Of a stretch of 64,000 nt of DNA, positions 1-11,053 are shown piece by piece (positions within the stretch are counted from its first letter, which is position 1; each line of letters begins with the position of its first letter). The position numbers were made by a program, and so were the translations under genes. Source of the DNA: Shimwellia blattae DSM 4481 = NBRC 105725 (lineage in GTDB: Bacteria > Pseudomonadota > Gammaproteobacteria > Enterobacterales > Enterobacteriaceae); contig NC_017910.1 in NCBI RefSeq assembly GCF_000262305.1, positions 3,348,001 to 3,412,000 of the forward strand, read 5' to 3'. Below the pieces are notes generated by a model, which saw only the letters and a list, made by a program, of their open reading frames with translations, made no database searches and was not told the origin of the DNA.

Positions 1-1
1 G

Positions 2-685
2 GGGCTGCACGCCCTTAACCGCAGCGGGGTAAATATCTGCAGCGTGGAGGATCCGGTAGAGATCCCGATACCCGGGATCAACCAGACCCAGATCAACACC
101 AAAGCCGGGCTGGATTTCCCGCTGATCCTGCGCGCCTTACTGCGCCAGGATCCGGACATCATTATGATCGGGGAGATTCGCGACGCGGTGACCGCAGATA
201 TCGCCATCAAAGCGGCGCAAACCGGGCACCTGGTGCTTTCCACGCTGCATACCAACTCCACAACAGAGACGGTCATCCGCCTGCAGCAGATGGGGATCCC
301 CGGCTGGATGCTGGCCTCCACGTTGCGGCTGATCGTTGCCCAGCGCCTGGTCAGGCGGCTGTGCCCCCACTGTCGCCAGCCCGCAAGTGAACCGGCGGTG
401 CTGACCAGCCCGGCGGGTAAAGATCCCGGCGAGATAGCGGAACACTGGCTGCCCCGGGGCTGTGAGCGCTGCTATTCCGGCTACTACGGGCGCGAAGCGC
501 TGTTTGAAATGCTCCCGCCGGATCCCGCCATGCGCCAGGCGATTATCCGGGGGGCAGACAGCGACGCGCTGGCCCGCCAGGCCCGGGACGGTGGGCACCC
601 GACACTTGCCCGGAGCGCACACGCGGCTATCCGCCAGGGGGTAACCTCGGTCAGCGAGGTCTGGCGGGTGATGGGGGATCTCTGA
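2..685 (+). CDS. hofB: HofB, type IV pilus/type II secretion assembly ATPase (C-terminal part)
   Basis: The frame is open from the first complete codon of the window, so the gene is cut at its 5' side and only about 227 C-terminal residues are visible. They carry the hallmarks of GspE/PilB secretion ATPases: a Walker B/Asp-box segment (IIMIGEIRD, near fragment residues 53-61), a His box (GHLVLSTLHTN), an arginine-rich stretch (QRLVRRLCPHC) and a CxxC...CxxC zinc-binding region typical of the family C-terminus. The family hydrolyses ATP at the inner face of the cytoplasmic membrane to power pilin polymerisation. The stop codon overlaps the start of hofC (TGATG), so the two genes are translationally coupled. 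Assignment as HofB rather than another GspE paralogue rests on the hofC and guaC neighbours, as in E. coli; a matching pilin gene (ppdD) would lie outside the window. In E. coli these genes are poorly expressed and their role is uncertain. Confidence 0.95.
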   Translation, partial: GLHALNRSGVNICSVEDPVEIPIPGINQTQINTKAGLDFPLILRALLRQDPDIIMIGEIRDAVTADIAIKAAQTGHLVLSTLHTNSTTETVIRLQQMGIPGWMLASTLRLIVAQRLVRRLCPHCRQPASEPAVLTSPAGKDPGEIAEHWLPRGCERCYSGYYGREALFEMLPPDPAMRQAIIRGADSDALARQARDGGHPTLARSAHAAIRQGVTSVSEVWRVMGDL

Positions 686-1881
686 TGCCCGGGCCCGCCC
701 TCTGGCAGTGGCAGGCGATCACCGCCACGGGCCAGCACCGCCAGGGGCTGATACTGGCCCCGGCAAAAGCCCTGGCGGCAAAACAGCTGGCAGACCAGGG
801 CCTCCATATTCTCCGCCTGCGCCGCCACCCGCGCCCCGGGTATCAGTGCTGGCATATACGCCACCGGATAACCTTCCTGCGCCAGCTCGCCACCCTGTTA
901 CAGGCAGGCGTCAACCTGAACGATGCCCTGGGGCTGCTTGGCCGCCAGCACCCGCTTGCGGCCTGGCAGGCGCTGGCGGCCACGATACAGGCGCGGATTA
1001 ATCAGGGGCAGGCATTTTCAGACGCGCTGACCGCCAGCGGCCTGTTTCCGCCCCTGGTCTGCGCCCTGATAGCCACCGGCGAGCTGACCGGCCAGCTCGA
1101 TAACTGCTGCCGCCAGCTGGCCCGGCAGCTGGAACAACAGCACCACCTGCAACAACAGGTGGTAAAAGCGCTGCGCTATCCGCTCTTTGTTCTGGTGGTT
1201 GCGTTGCTGGTCTGCGCCGCCATGGTCGGGCTGGTGCTGCCCCAGTTTGCGGCAATCTACCAGACCTTTAACGCACCGCTCCCGGCCCTGACCCGGGGGG
1301 TTATTGGCCTTGCGGCATTTACCGGCCGCTGGGGGCCGGTATTGCTGCTGGCAGGGGGAATGCTGGCCGCCGGGGTCGCTGCGGCCAGGCGCCGCAGCCT
1401 GCGACTGCGCCGGGCCGGGCAGCGCGCCCTGCTGGCTACCCCACTGATTGCACCGCTGATACGCAACCAGCGCATGAGCACCCTGTTTACCACGCTTGCG
1501 CTGACCCAGGGGGCAGGCGTTCCGCTGCCGGATGGCCTGGCCGCAGCGCAGACCGCACTCCCCGCCGCCCTGTGGCAGGAGGCGATCGTCCGCCTGCGGG
1601 CCGACATCAACGCCGGGGAGCCGCTCTCCCGGGCGATGGCCCGGAGCCCGCTGTTTCCGGCGCTGGCTGTCCAGCTGGTGGCAACGGGTGAGGCATCCGG
1701 CGCGCTGGACACCATGCTCGCGCACCTGGCGCAGGAGTTTAATCTGCAGGCACATGCCCGGGCATCTGCCCTGTCGGCCGCACTGGAGCCACTGATGATG
1801 GCGGTCATGGGGGGAATTATCGGTACGCTGGTGGTGGCGATGTATTTACCGCTGTTTCAGCTGGGGGAGATCCTGCACTGA
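685..1881 (+). CDS. hofC: HofC, type IV pilus/type II secretion inner-membrane platform protein
   Basis: A 398-residue protein of the GspF/PilC family, close in length to E. coli HofC. It has two repeated cytoplasmic F domains: FLRQLATLLQAGVNLNDALG near residues 65-85, and the second repeat with LFTTLALTQGAGVPLPDGL near 270-290. Each ends in a signature of the type ALIATGELTGQLD or QLVATGEASGALD. Hydrophobic spans near 165-190 and 215-235 and a C-terminal one are the expected three membrane segments. Proteins of this family form the inner-membrane platform on which the HofB-type ATPase acts. The start overlaps the hofB stop by one base, which fixes the start. The next gene, guaC, is convergent, so hofC ends the operon. 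Confidence 0.96.
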   Translation: MPGPALWQWQAITATGQHRQGLILAPAKALAAKQLADQGLHILRLRRHPRPGYQCWHIRHRITFLRQLATLLQAGVNLNDALGLLGRQHPLAAWQALAATIQARINQGQAFSDALTASGLFPPLVCALIATGELTGQLDNCCRQLARQLEQQHHLQQQVVKALRYPLFVLVVALLVCAAMVGLVLPQFAAIYQTFNAPLPALTRGVIGLAAFTGRWGPVLLLAGGMLAAGVAAARRRSLRLRRAGQRALLATPLIAPLIRNQRMSTLFTTLALTQGAGVPLPDGLAAAQTALPAALWQEAIVRLRADINAGEPLSRAMARSPLFPALAVQLVATGEASGALDTMLAHLAQEFNLQAHARASALSAALEPLMMAVMGGIIGTLVVAMYLPLFQLGEILH

Positions 1882-1899
1882 ACAGGCACAGGATCCCAG

Positions 1900-1923
1900 A
1901 CGGCACACCGGGCAGTGTGCCGT
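1900..1923. terminator. Stem-loop between convergent hofC and guaC
   Basis: Nine-base arms ACGGCACAC and GTGTGCCGT enclose a 6-base loop in the 50-base gap between the convergent hofC and guaC stops. There is no T run on either side, so it is not a classical intrinsic terminator. It may protect mRNA 3' ends or weakly terminate both transcripts. Confidence 0.45.
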
Positions 1924-1932
1924 GAGCGGGCA

Positions 1933-2976
1933 TTACAGGCTGTTAAATACCCGGTTTTCCTGCTCCTGCACGCGAATAAAAGTGGTGCGCTTGGTCAGCT
2001 CTTTAAGCCGGGACGCCCCCACATAAGTACAGGCAGAGCGCAGGCCGCCGAGGATATCACGGGCGGTATTCTCCACCGGGCCACGCAACGGCAGCTTCAC
2101 GGTTTTCCCCTCTGCGGCGCGGTACTCAGCAACACCACCAACATGGCGGGTCATGGCCGATTCAGAGCTCATACCGTAGAACAGCATGAACTTCTCACCA
2201 TCCTGCTCAACAATAGTGCCGCCGCTCTCATCATGGCCCGCCAGCATACCGCCGAGCATGACAAAATCCGCCCCGCCGCCAAAGGCTTTGGCCACGTCGC
2301 CAGGTACGGTGCAGCCACCGTCGCTGACAATCTGCCCGCCCAGACCGTGGGCCGCATCCGCACACTCAATAACCGCAGAAAGCTGCGGGTAACCCACGCC
2401 GGTTTTTACCCGGGTGGTGCATACGGAGCCCGGGCCAATCCCCACTTTGACAATATCGGCACCAGAGAGGATCAGCTCTTCGCACATCTCACCGGTTACC
2501 ACGTTTCCGGCACAAATGACTTTATCCGGCCAGGCTTCGCGGGCTTTGCTGACAAAGCGGACAAAATGTTCAGAGTAACCGTTTGCCACATCGATACAGA
2601 CAAAATTCAGCGCCGGGCTCAGGGCCAGGATCTGCCGGGTCTTTTCGAAATCCGCATCGGAAGTGCCGGTAGAGACCATCACGTGTTTCAGCACATCGGC
2701 CGCTGCGCTGGCCACAAACCCCTGCCAGTCACTGACCGAGTAGTGTTTATGTACCGCCGTCAGAATATCGAACCCTGCCAGCGCCTGCGCCATAGCAAAA
2801 GTCCCCACGGAATCCATATTCGCAGCAATAACAGGTACGCCAGACCAGGTAATACCGGCATGTTTAAAGGTGAACTGGCGCTCAAGCTCAACATCTGAGC
2901 GGCTTTTGAGGGTAGAACGTTTAGGGCGGATAAGAACGTCTTTGAAACCTAACTTCAGATCTTCTTCAATACGCAT
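1933..2976 (-). CDS. guaC: GMP reductase
   Basis: A 347-residue protein that converts GMP to IMP with NADPH, releasing ammonia, in purine interconversion. It follows E. coli GuaC residue by residue through most of its length. Visible features are the catalytic cysteine loop GPGSVCTTR near residue 186, the phosphate-binding SDGGC...GDVAKAFGGGADFVMLGG segment in the last third, and the FYGMSSESAM flap. The start was set at MRIEEDLKLG, matching the family; an in-frame extension 29 codons upstream is not supported. An AGGA Shine-Dalgarno lies about 9 bases before this start. The gene is monocistronic, divergent from coaE and convergent with hofC. Confidence 0.98.
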   Translation of the reverse strand: MRIEEDLKLGFKDVLIRPKRSTLKSRSDVELERQFTFKHAGITWSGVPVIAANMDSVGTFAMAQALAGFDILTAVHKHYSVSDWQGFVASAAADVLKHVMVSTGTSDADFEKTRQILALSPALNFVCIDVANGYSEHFVRFVSKAREAWPDKVICAGNVVTGEMCEELILSGADIVKVGIGPGSVCTTRVKTGVGYPQLSAVIECADAAHGLGGQIVSDGGCTVPGDVAKAFGGGADFVMLGGMLAGHDESGGTIVEQDGEKFMLFYGMSSESAMTRHVGGVAEYRAAEGKTVKLPLRGPVENTARDILGGLRSACTYVGASRLKELTKRTTFIRVQEQENRVFNSL

Positions 2977-3245
2977 GGCTGAATTCCTGGGGTTGAATAA
3001 CGTCGAACATAATTGCGCAATCGGCGATGAAACGGCCAACTCCAGTGCAGCTATCATACGCACTAATTATGGCTCTGCAAGACTGCGAAACTGCTCTTTT
3101 TTACGCTACAATCCACTAAATTTACCCGCTGCATAGCCAGCCTGGCCATAACGGAGGTGATTATCGCGCCCGCACCGGCGATCACTGCCCTCGTTACGCA
3201 ACAGCGCCATCACTATCCTGATAAAAAACCTGGAATACTGACACT

Positions 3246-3866
3246 ATGTGCTACACGGTCGCGTTAACGGGCGGAATTGGCAGCGGGAAAAGCACCGTTG
3301 CGGATGCCTTCGCCAGCCTTGGGATCACCGTGGTGGATGCAGATATCATCGCGCGCCAGGTTGTCGCACCTGGCGAGCCTGCACTGGAGCAGATAGCCGC
3401 CCACTTTGGCCCCACCGTTTTACAGCCCGATGGCAGCCTGGATCGCCGGGCGCTGCGGGAAATGATTTTTGCCCACCCAGAAAAAAAACAGTGGCTAAAC
3501 AATCTGCTACACCCCATTATTCAGCAAAAAACCCGCGATGAGCTGGCCCGGGCCCGCTCTCCCTATGTACTATGGGTGGTGCCTTTACTGGTCGAAAACC
3601 AGCTGCACCACCGGGCACAGCGCGTATTAGTGGTCGATGTGGAAGAGGAAACGCAGATTCAGCGCACCATGCTGCGGGATAATGTCAGCCGTGAACACGC
3701 CAGCCAGATCCTGGCAGCCCAGGCCACCCGCGCCGCGCGCCTGGCCGTGGCGGATGACGTTATCTGTAATGATGGCTCCCCGGATGCGGTTACTGCCCGT
3801 GTCGCCCGCCTGCATCAACACTATTTAACGCTGGCCAGACAGGCAGAAACACAGGAAAAAAAATAA
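3246..3866 (+). CDS. coaE: Dephospho-CoA kinase
   Basis: A 206-residue P-loop kinase catalysing the last step of coenzyme A synthesis, phosphorylation of the 3' hydroxyl of dephospho-CoA. The P-loop GGIGSGKST is at residues 9-17, followed by VVDADIIARQVV and a CoaE-type central segment with LLHP and VLWVVPLLVE. The length equals the enteric family norm. The stop codon overlaps the zapD start by one base (TAATG), so translation is probably coupled. This is the usual E. coli order hofC / guaC / coaE-zapD-yacG. The roughly 270-base gap to divergent guaC must hold both promoters; I could not assign them convincingly. Confidence 0.98.
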   Translation: MCYTVALTGGIGSGKSTVADAFASLGITVVDADIIARQVVAPGEPALEQIAAHFGPTVLQPDGSLDRRALREMIFAHPEKKQWLNNLLHPIIQQKTRDELARARSPYVLWVVPLLVENQLHHRAQRVLVVDVEEETQIQRTMLRDNVSREHASQILAAQATRAARLAVADDVICNDGSPDAVTARVARLHQHYLTLARQAETQEKK

Positions 3867-4609
3867 TGAGCAATCATGTCTTTTTTGAGCATCCGCTCAA
3901 TGAAAAAATGCGCACCTGGCTACGTCTTGAATTTCTGCTGCAACAATCCGAAGCCCTGCTACCGGTAGCCGATCACGCCACCGCACTGCACTTTTTCCGC
4001 AATATCGGAGAGTTACTGGATATTTTCGAACGGGGTGATATTCGCAGCGATATTATCAAAGAGCTGGAGCGCCAGCAGCGCAAACTGCAGAACTGGACCA
4101 ACGTACCCGGCGTGGATACGGATCGCATCACTGCCCTTGGCAGCCAGTTACGCGAACGGGGCAGCGCACTGATGGCCGGGCCGCGCCTGGGCCAGTCCCT
4201 GCGTGAAGACCGCCATATTGCGCTGGTGCGCCAGCGGCTGAGCATTCCCGGCGGCTGCTGCGGTTTTGATCTCCCCAGCCTGTTTATCTGGCTCCATCTG
4301 CCCCAGTCCCGGCGTGACGAGCAGGTCAGCCAGTGGCTGGCAACCCTGCGCCCGCTGCAGGATGCCCTGTCAATGATCCTTGAGCTTATCCGCAATTCCG
4401 CCCCTCTGCGTAAGCAGACCAGCCTGAATGGCTTCTTTCAGGATAACGGCGAAGATGCGGATCTGCTGCGCCTGCGCCTTGATCTTGCCGGGGCGCTGTA
4501 TCCACAGGTTTCCGGCCATAAAAGCCGGTTTGCCATTCGCTTTATGCCACTCGATGCTGAAAACGGCGCCGTTCCTGAGCGCTTCGACTTCGAGCTGGCC
4601 TGCTGTTAA
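3866..4609 (+). CDS. zapD: ZapD, FtsZ-associated cell division protein
   Basis: A 247-residue cytosolic protein, the same length as E. coli ZapD (YacF). In E. coli it binds the FtsZ C-terminal tail and bundles protofilaments at the division site. Recognisable conserved stretches are the N-terminal FEHPLNEKMRTWLRLEFL, the ERQQRKLQNW segment, CGFDLPSLFIWLH in the middle and the C-terminal RFMPLD with FELACC. The protein is predicted to be largely alpha-helical in its first half. It sits between coaE, with a one-base overlap, and yacG, 9 bases downstream with a good AAGGA Shine-Dalgarno. It lies close to the dcw cluster but on the opposite strand. Confidence 0.98.
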   Translation: MSNHVFFEHPLNEKMRTWLRLEFLLQQSEALLPVADHATALHFFRNIGELLDIFERGDIRSDIIKELERQQRKLQNWTNVPGVDTDRITALGSQLRERGSALMAGPRLGQSLREDRHIALVRQRLSIPGGCCGFDLPSLFIWLHLPQSRRDEQVSQWLATLRPLQDALSMILELIRNSAPLRKQTSLNGFFQDNGEDADLLRLRLDLAGALYPQVSGHKSRFAIRFMPLDAENGAVPERFDFELACC

Positions 4610-4618
4610 GGAAGTTAT

Positions 4619-4819
4619 ATGTCTGAAGAAACCCGAGTCACCTGCCCCACCTGTGGTAAGTCTGTTATCTGGAATGAGACCAGCCCGTACCGGCCTTTTT
4701 GCAGCAAACGCTGCCAGCTGATCGACCTGGGTGAGTGGGCGGCGGAAGAGAAACGGATCCCAAGCCAGGGTGACATGTCCGACACCGATGGCTGGAGCGA
4801 GGAAGAGCCCGGCCGCTGA
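4619..4819 (+). CDS. yacG: YacG, zinc-binding DNA gyrase inhibitor
   Basis: A 66-residue protein with a four-cysteine zinc site: C9 and C12 in CPTCGK, C28 and C32 in CSKRC, followed by QLIDLGEW. This is the DUF329 signature. In E. coli, YacG binds the GyrB C-terminal region and inhibits DNA binding by gyrase. The tail is acidic and probably disordered. The gene ends the coaE-zapD-yacG operon and converges on mutT, with only 13 bases between the stops. A short GC-rich inverted repeat overlaps the stop but has no T run. Confidence 0.96.
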   Translation: MSEETRVTCPTCGKSVIWNETSPYRPFCSKRCQLIDLGEWAAEEKRIPSQGDMSDTDGWSEEEPGR

Positions 4820-4832
4820 CCGGGCGTTGCAC

Positions 4833-5225
4833 TCAGCAGGCGGACTGCAGCTGTTCGATAACCGTCTGGTTAGCGGGCGGGAAATCCGCCGGTTGTAGGG
4901 CAGACTGGGCAATCCACGCGCCGGGTTGCCCCTCTTTCCCCCAGGGCTCACCCTGCCACTTTTCAACCAGATAAAACCACAGCGTGACCTGGCGTTCGCC
5001 AAACTGCACATCTTTGCGGGCAAACAGGGAGTAGTCACTGGCAAGGATCCCGACCTCTTCTTCCAGCTCCCGCACCAGCCCCTGCTCTGGCGACTCTCCG
5101 GGCTCCACTTTCCCGCCCGGGAACTCCAGTTTACTGGCCATATGGCCTGTGGCTGCGCGGCGGGTAATAAAAATTTGCTTCCCGGCATTACGGATAATGC
5201 CAACGGCGACGTTAAGATGTGTCAC
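4833..5225 (-). CDS. mutT: MutT, 8-oxo-dGTP diphosphatase
   Basis: A Nudix hydrolase that sanitises the nucleotide pool by hydrolysing 8-oxo-dGTP, preventing A:T to C:G transversions. The Nudix box starts at GGKVEPGESPEQ and runs through RELEEEVGI, with all catalytic glutamates present. The C-terminal GEPWGKEGQPG and DFPPAN segments match E. coli MutT. The start is placed at a GTG giving 130 residues beginning MTHLNVAVG, aligned to the E. coli MKKLQIAVG start; a TTG six codons upstream is possible but less likely. A terminator separates it from secA, so mutT probably relies on read-through or its own promoter. Confidence 0.96.
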   Translation of the reverse strand: MTHLNVAVGIIRNAGKQIFITRRAATGHMASKLEFPGGKVEPGESPEQGLVRELEEEVGILASDYSLFARKDVQFGERQVTLWFYLVEKWQGEPWGKEGQPGAWIAQSALQPADFPPANQTVIEQLQSAC

Positions 5226-5252
5226 TGGTCTTTTCCCACCCAAAAAGTCATT

Positions 5253-5279
5253 AAAAAAGGCGCAGCAAGCTGCGCCTTT
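5253..5279 (-). terminator. Intrinsic terminator after secA
   Basis: On the minus strand, arms AAGGCGCAG and CTGCGCCTT with a 4-base loop are followed by a run of T residues. The element lies between the secA stop and the mutT start, the position expected for a terminator or attenuator of the secM-secA transcript. Confidence 0.85.
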
Positions 5280-5294
5280 GTCTGTTGCCGGGCC

Positions 5295-8000
<2,706 letters not shown>

Positions 8001-8014
8001 AATAAAAGTCCAGT

Positions 8015-8077
8015 GCCCTCAGAGGCAGTTAATAATATTCAGAAAAAACAGGAAGAATTAACTGAAACGCAGAGGGC
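8015..8077 (-). promoter_or_regulatory. secM-secA translational control helix
   Basis: The end of secM and the secM-secA gap can form a two-part helix on the mRNA. GCCCTC, within the codons for the arrest-motif glycine-proline and the next residue, pairs with GAGGGC just upstream of secA. CAGTTAAT, which includes the secM stop, pairs with ATTAACTG. The 3' arm (8015-8033) lies close to the secA ribosome-binding region. In E. coli a ribosome stalled at the end of SecM disrupts an equivalent helix and exposes the secA Shine-Dalgarno sequence. The complementarity here is seen directly; the function is inferred from E. coli. Confidence 0.8.
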
Positions 8078-8579
8078 CGGCGCGGATCCCCTGCACCAGG
8101 CTTATCCACGTAGTGGTGCTGTATACCGCGCCGGGTTCATGGCCGGTACGGGCGATTTGCCGTACCACCACCGGGGGCCGCCCGGCCTGAGTCAGCAAAG
8201 AGCTCAGGCTGTTAAGCAGCGCAAAATGCCGGGCATTATGCGGTCGGGAGCATGCTTCTTCAGCATCGTGGAGAGCCTGGGGGGCAAGGGCAAAAGAGAG
8301 ATGGCGGATAACCGTACGAATGGCATGCTGATGCCAGTAATCCACCTGGGCGAACGATGCCCGGCGCCCGGACTCCTGTAACAGGGCCAGCCCGTCAAAA
8401 TAGGCCGGTAATGCCCGGTGCGCAAGGGAGGGGGCTGAGGTCTCAGTCGGTTTTGCGGGTGTCTGTGCACTGGCGCTGAGCGCAGGCAGGCCGAAACTGG
8501 CCGCAACCATCCCGAATAAGAGATGGGGCCAGAAATAGCGCCTGCCTAATTGTCGCCAACGATCCAGAATACCGATCAC
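8058..8579 (-). CDS. secM: SecM, secretion monitor with C-terminal translation arrest motif
   Basis: A 173-residue exported regulator. It starts with GTG, as the aligned N-terminus MIGILDRWRQLGRRYFWPHL indicates, and has a long basic signal peptide ending near LPALSASAQ. The central VDYWHQHAIRTVIRHLSFAL block is nearly identical to E. coli SecM. The arrest motif near residues 153-169 reads YSTTTWISLVQGIRAGP. The residues known to be critical (W, I, and the GIRAGP end with R166 and P169) are all kept, while the first position is Tyr instead of the E. coli Phe150 and several spacer residues differ. Stalling during impaired secretion raises secA translation. The gene is followed by secA and preceded by the lpxC terminator. 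Confidence 0.97.
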   Translation of the reverse strand: MIGILDRWRQLGRRYFWPHLLFGMVAASFGLPALSASAQTPAKPTETSAPSLAHRALPAYFDGLALLQESGRRASFAQVDYWHQHAIRTVIRHLSFALAPQALHDAEEACSRPHNARHFALLNSLSSLLTQAGRPPVVVRQIARTGHEPGAVYSTTTWISLVQGIRAGPLRFS

Positions 8580-8746
8580 CGTACCCGCCTGAAAAAGGAT
8601 GTGTAAAACAAACCCGGAGCCCTGAATAACAGATTGAGGATATTATCACTATTCGGACATTCCGGCACCCGCAATGCAGATTAACCGGCAGCGGATTTGA
8701 GCAAATGTTCAGCAGTCAGTAATCGCGGAGAGATAAATCTGAGGAA

Positions 8747-8801
8747 TAAAAAAACGACCAGTCATCCGGCAGGAGAGAGGGCGCCGGATGAGCCAGTCGT
8801 T
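8747..8801 (-). terminator. Intrinsic terminator after lpxC
   Basis: On the minus strand a long stem, with a small internal mismatch, forms between AACGACTGGCTCATCCGGC and GCCGGATGACTGGTCGTT, followed by seven T residues. It ends the dcw transcript after lpxC and before secM. The TCATCCGGC/GCCGGATGA core resembles an enterobacterial REP half-site, but only one copy is present. Confidence 0.85.
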
Positions 8802-8818
8802 ATTTTCAGGTGCGACGG

Positions 8819-9736
8819 TTACGCAAATACCCGTGAAGGCGCTTTGAATGCCACTGGCAGCTGAGCGTCATCTTCAAAGGTTACGTATTCCCACGCTTCC
8901 TGTTTAGCCAGCACTGCCTGCAACAGTTTATTGTTCAGGGCATGGCCGGATTTAAATGCCGTAAAGGCACCGATAATATTGTGACCACACATAAACAGGT
9001 CGCCGATGGCATCCAGCATTTTGTGGCGTACAAATTCATCTTCGTAACGCAGACCGTCTTCGTTCAGTACGCGATAGTCATCAACCACAATCGCGCAATC
9101 CATGCTGCCGCCCAGGGCCAGGCCACGGGACTGCAGATATTCGATATCACGCATGAAACCGAAGGTGCGGGCACGGCTTATCTCACGCATAAAGGCTTCT
9201 GCGGAGAAGTTCAGCCGGTAACGCTGGTTGCTGGCATCAATCGCCGGGTGGTTAAAGTCAATGGTAAAGTCCAGAGAGAAACCATTGTAGGGCGCCAGCT
9301 CAGCCCATTTATCGCCATCACCTACGCGTACAGCTTCTTTGATACGAAGGAATTTCTTCGCGACGTTCAGCTCTTCGATACCTGCATCAAGCAGCAGGTA
9401 TACAAACGGCGCTGCACTGCCATCCATAATGGGGATTTCAGGCGCGTCTACGTCAATAACGACGTTGTCGATACCAAGACCAGCCAGAGCGGCGTTCAGG
9501 TGCTCCACTGTCGAAATCCGCACGTCATGCTCATTAACCAGGCAAGTACAGAGCATGGTATCACGCACAGATTTGGCATCTGCCGGAAAATCAACCGGTG
9601 GATTCAAGTCGGTGCGACGATAGATGACCCCGGTGTTTGCCGGCGCAGGGCGTAATGTCAGCGTGACTTTTTTGCCGGTATGTAAACCGACACCAGTCGA
9701 CTGAACAATACGTTTTAATGTCCTTTGTTTGATCAT
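8819..9736 (-). CDS. lpxC: LpxC, UDP-3-O-acyl-N-acetylglucosamine deacetylase
   Basis: A 305-residue zinc amidase catalysing the committed step of lipid A synthesis. The zinc ligands are visible as H79 in STVEHLNAALAGLG and as H238 and D242 in HKMLDAIGD, with the catalytic H265 in the later GHALNNKLL. Length and sequence match the E. coli enzyme closely, including the C-terminal LPVAFKAPSRVFA tail; in E. coli the C-terminal end is needed for FtsH-dependent degradation, the main control of this enzyme. It is the last gene of the dcw cluster, about 100 bases after ftsZ, and ends at a strong terminator. Confidence 0.99.
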   Translation of the reverse strand: MIKQRTLKRIVQSTGVGLHTGKKVTLTLRPAPANTGVIYRRTDLNPPVDFPADAKSVRDTMLCTCLVNEHDVRISTVEHLNAALAGLGIDNVVIDVDAPEIPIMDGSAAPFVYLLLDAGIEELNVAKKFLRIKEAVRVGDGDKWAELAPYNGFSLDFTIDFNHPAIDASNQRYRLNFSAEAFMREISRARTFGFMRDIEYLQSRGLALGGSMDCAIVVDDYRVLNEDGLRYEDEFVRHKMLDAIGDLFMCGHNIIGAFTAFKSGHALNNKLLQAVLAKQEAWEYVTFEDDAQLPVAFKAPSRVFA

Positions 9737-9837
9737 CGTATAATCTCGCCAAATAACCTATCCAACTGAGAGTGTATATCACTCCCGGCGGGCCAGTGTA
9801 GCACAAAGAGCCTGTGATCCCAACTTCCGGTTTATTC

Positions 9838-10989
9838 TTAATCAGCCTGCTTACGCAGGAAGGCCGGAATATCCAGATAATCAGGTTCTTTTGCCGGCTG
9901 CTGAACGTTATCGTTCACCACTTTAGCCACACCTTTCTGCTCCTGCTGAATCGGCGTCATTGCGTGCTGGTAACGGTCCAGAACCGGTTGCTGGGTCTGC
10001 TGTTTGTTGGTCACCAGGGTAATTTCAGGACGCTTGTCCATGCCAATTCCGGTAGCAACAACCGTTACGCGCAGCTCGTCGTTCATATCCGGGTCCAGAG
10101 AGGTACCGATAACCACGGTGGCATTATCCGATGCAAAGGCACGGATAGTGTTACCCACGGTTTCGAACTCATCCAGACGCAGGTCGAAGCCCGCTGTAAT
10201 GTTGACCAGCACACCACGCGCCCCGGACAGATCGATATCTTCCAGCAGCGGGGAGGAGATAGCCATTTCGGCGGCTTCCTCGGCACGGTCTTCACCACAG
10301 GCCACACCGGAGCCCATCATGGCGTAGCCCATTTCTGACATCACGGTACGCACGTCCGCAAAGTCGACGTTCATCAGACCCGGACGGGTGATCAGTTCAG
10401 CGATACCCTGAACTGCGCCTTTGAGCACATCGTTAGCCGCGCCGAAGGCGTCCAGCAGCGAGATACCGCGGCCCAGCACTTTCAGCAGCTTGTCGTTCGG
10501 GATGGTGATCAGAGAGTCAACGTGCTTAGACAGCTCGGTGATCCCCTGCTCTGCGAAGGCCATACGCTTTTTGCCTTCGAAGTTAAACGGCTTAGTCACG
10601 ACCGCAACGGTCAGGATGCCGAGATCTTTTGCCACCTCAGCCACCACAGGTGCCGCACCGGTGCCGGTGCCGCCGCCCATACCGGCCGCGATAAACACCA
10701 TGTCAGCCCCTTCCAGAGCAGCGCGCAGCGCTTCACGGTCTTCTTCCGCCGCATTGCGGCCCACTTCCGGGTTAGCCCCAGCACCCAGACCTTTAGTGAT
10801 CCCACTACCGATCTGAATCGTCTGGCCTACCGCCGTTTTGCGCAGAGCCTGGGCATCCGTATTGACTGCGAAGAACTCAACACCCTCAATACGCTCACGC
10901 ACCATGTGCTCAACCGCATTGCCGCCGCCGCCACCGACGCCGATGACTTTAATCACCGCGTCGTTGGTCAATTCCATAGGTTCAAACAT
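9838..10989 (-). CDS. ftsZ: FtsZ, tubulin-like cell division GTPase
   Basis: A 383-residue protein that polymerises into the Z ring at midcell. It contains the tubulin signature loop GGGTGTG near residues 105-111, the synergy loop with NVDFADVRTVMSEMG, a variable linker rich in Gln and Pro, and the C-terminal conserved peptide DYLDIPAFLRKQAD. That peptide is the docking site for FtsA, ZipA, ZapD, MinC and SlmA. The length equals E. coli FtsZ. It lies 64 bases after ftsA. In E. coli, ftsZ is transcribed from several promoters inside ddlB-ftsQ-ftsA; I did not map equivalents here. Confidence 0.99.
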   Translation of the reverse strand: MFEPMELTNDAVIKVIGVGGGGGNAVEHMVRERIEGVEFFAVNTDAQALRKTAVGQTIQIGSGITKGLGAGANPEVGRNAAEEDREALRAALEGADMVFIAAGMGGGTGTGAAPVVAEVAKDLGILTVAVVTKPFNFEGKKRMAFAEQGITELSKHVDSLITIPNDKLLKVLGRGISLLDAFGAANDVLKGAVQGIAELITRPGLMNVDFADVRTVMSEMGYAMMGSGVACGEDRAEEAAEMAISSPLLEDIDLSGARGVLVNITAGFDLRLDEFETVGNTIRAFASDNATVVIGTSLDPDMNDELRVTVVATGIGMDKRPEITLVTNKQQTQQPVLDRYQHAMTPIQQEQKGVAKVVNDNVQQPAKEPDYLDIPAFLRKQAD

Positions 10990-11053
10990 AGTTTCTCTCC
11001 GTTTTGTGCCTGTTCGCCTGAGACCGCTAATTTTCTACGGTCTCTTTAAAAAA

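Noticed and set aside
1915..2898. A 327-codon frame antisense to guaC
   Set aside because: It lies almost wholly opposite the conserved guaC gene and has no recognisable domain.
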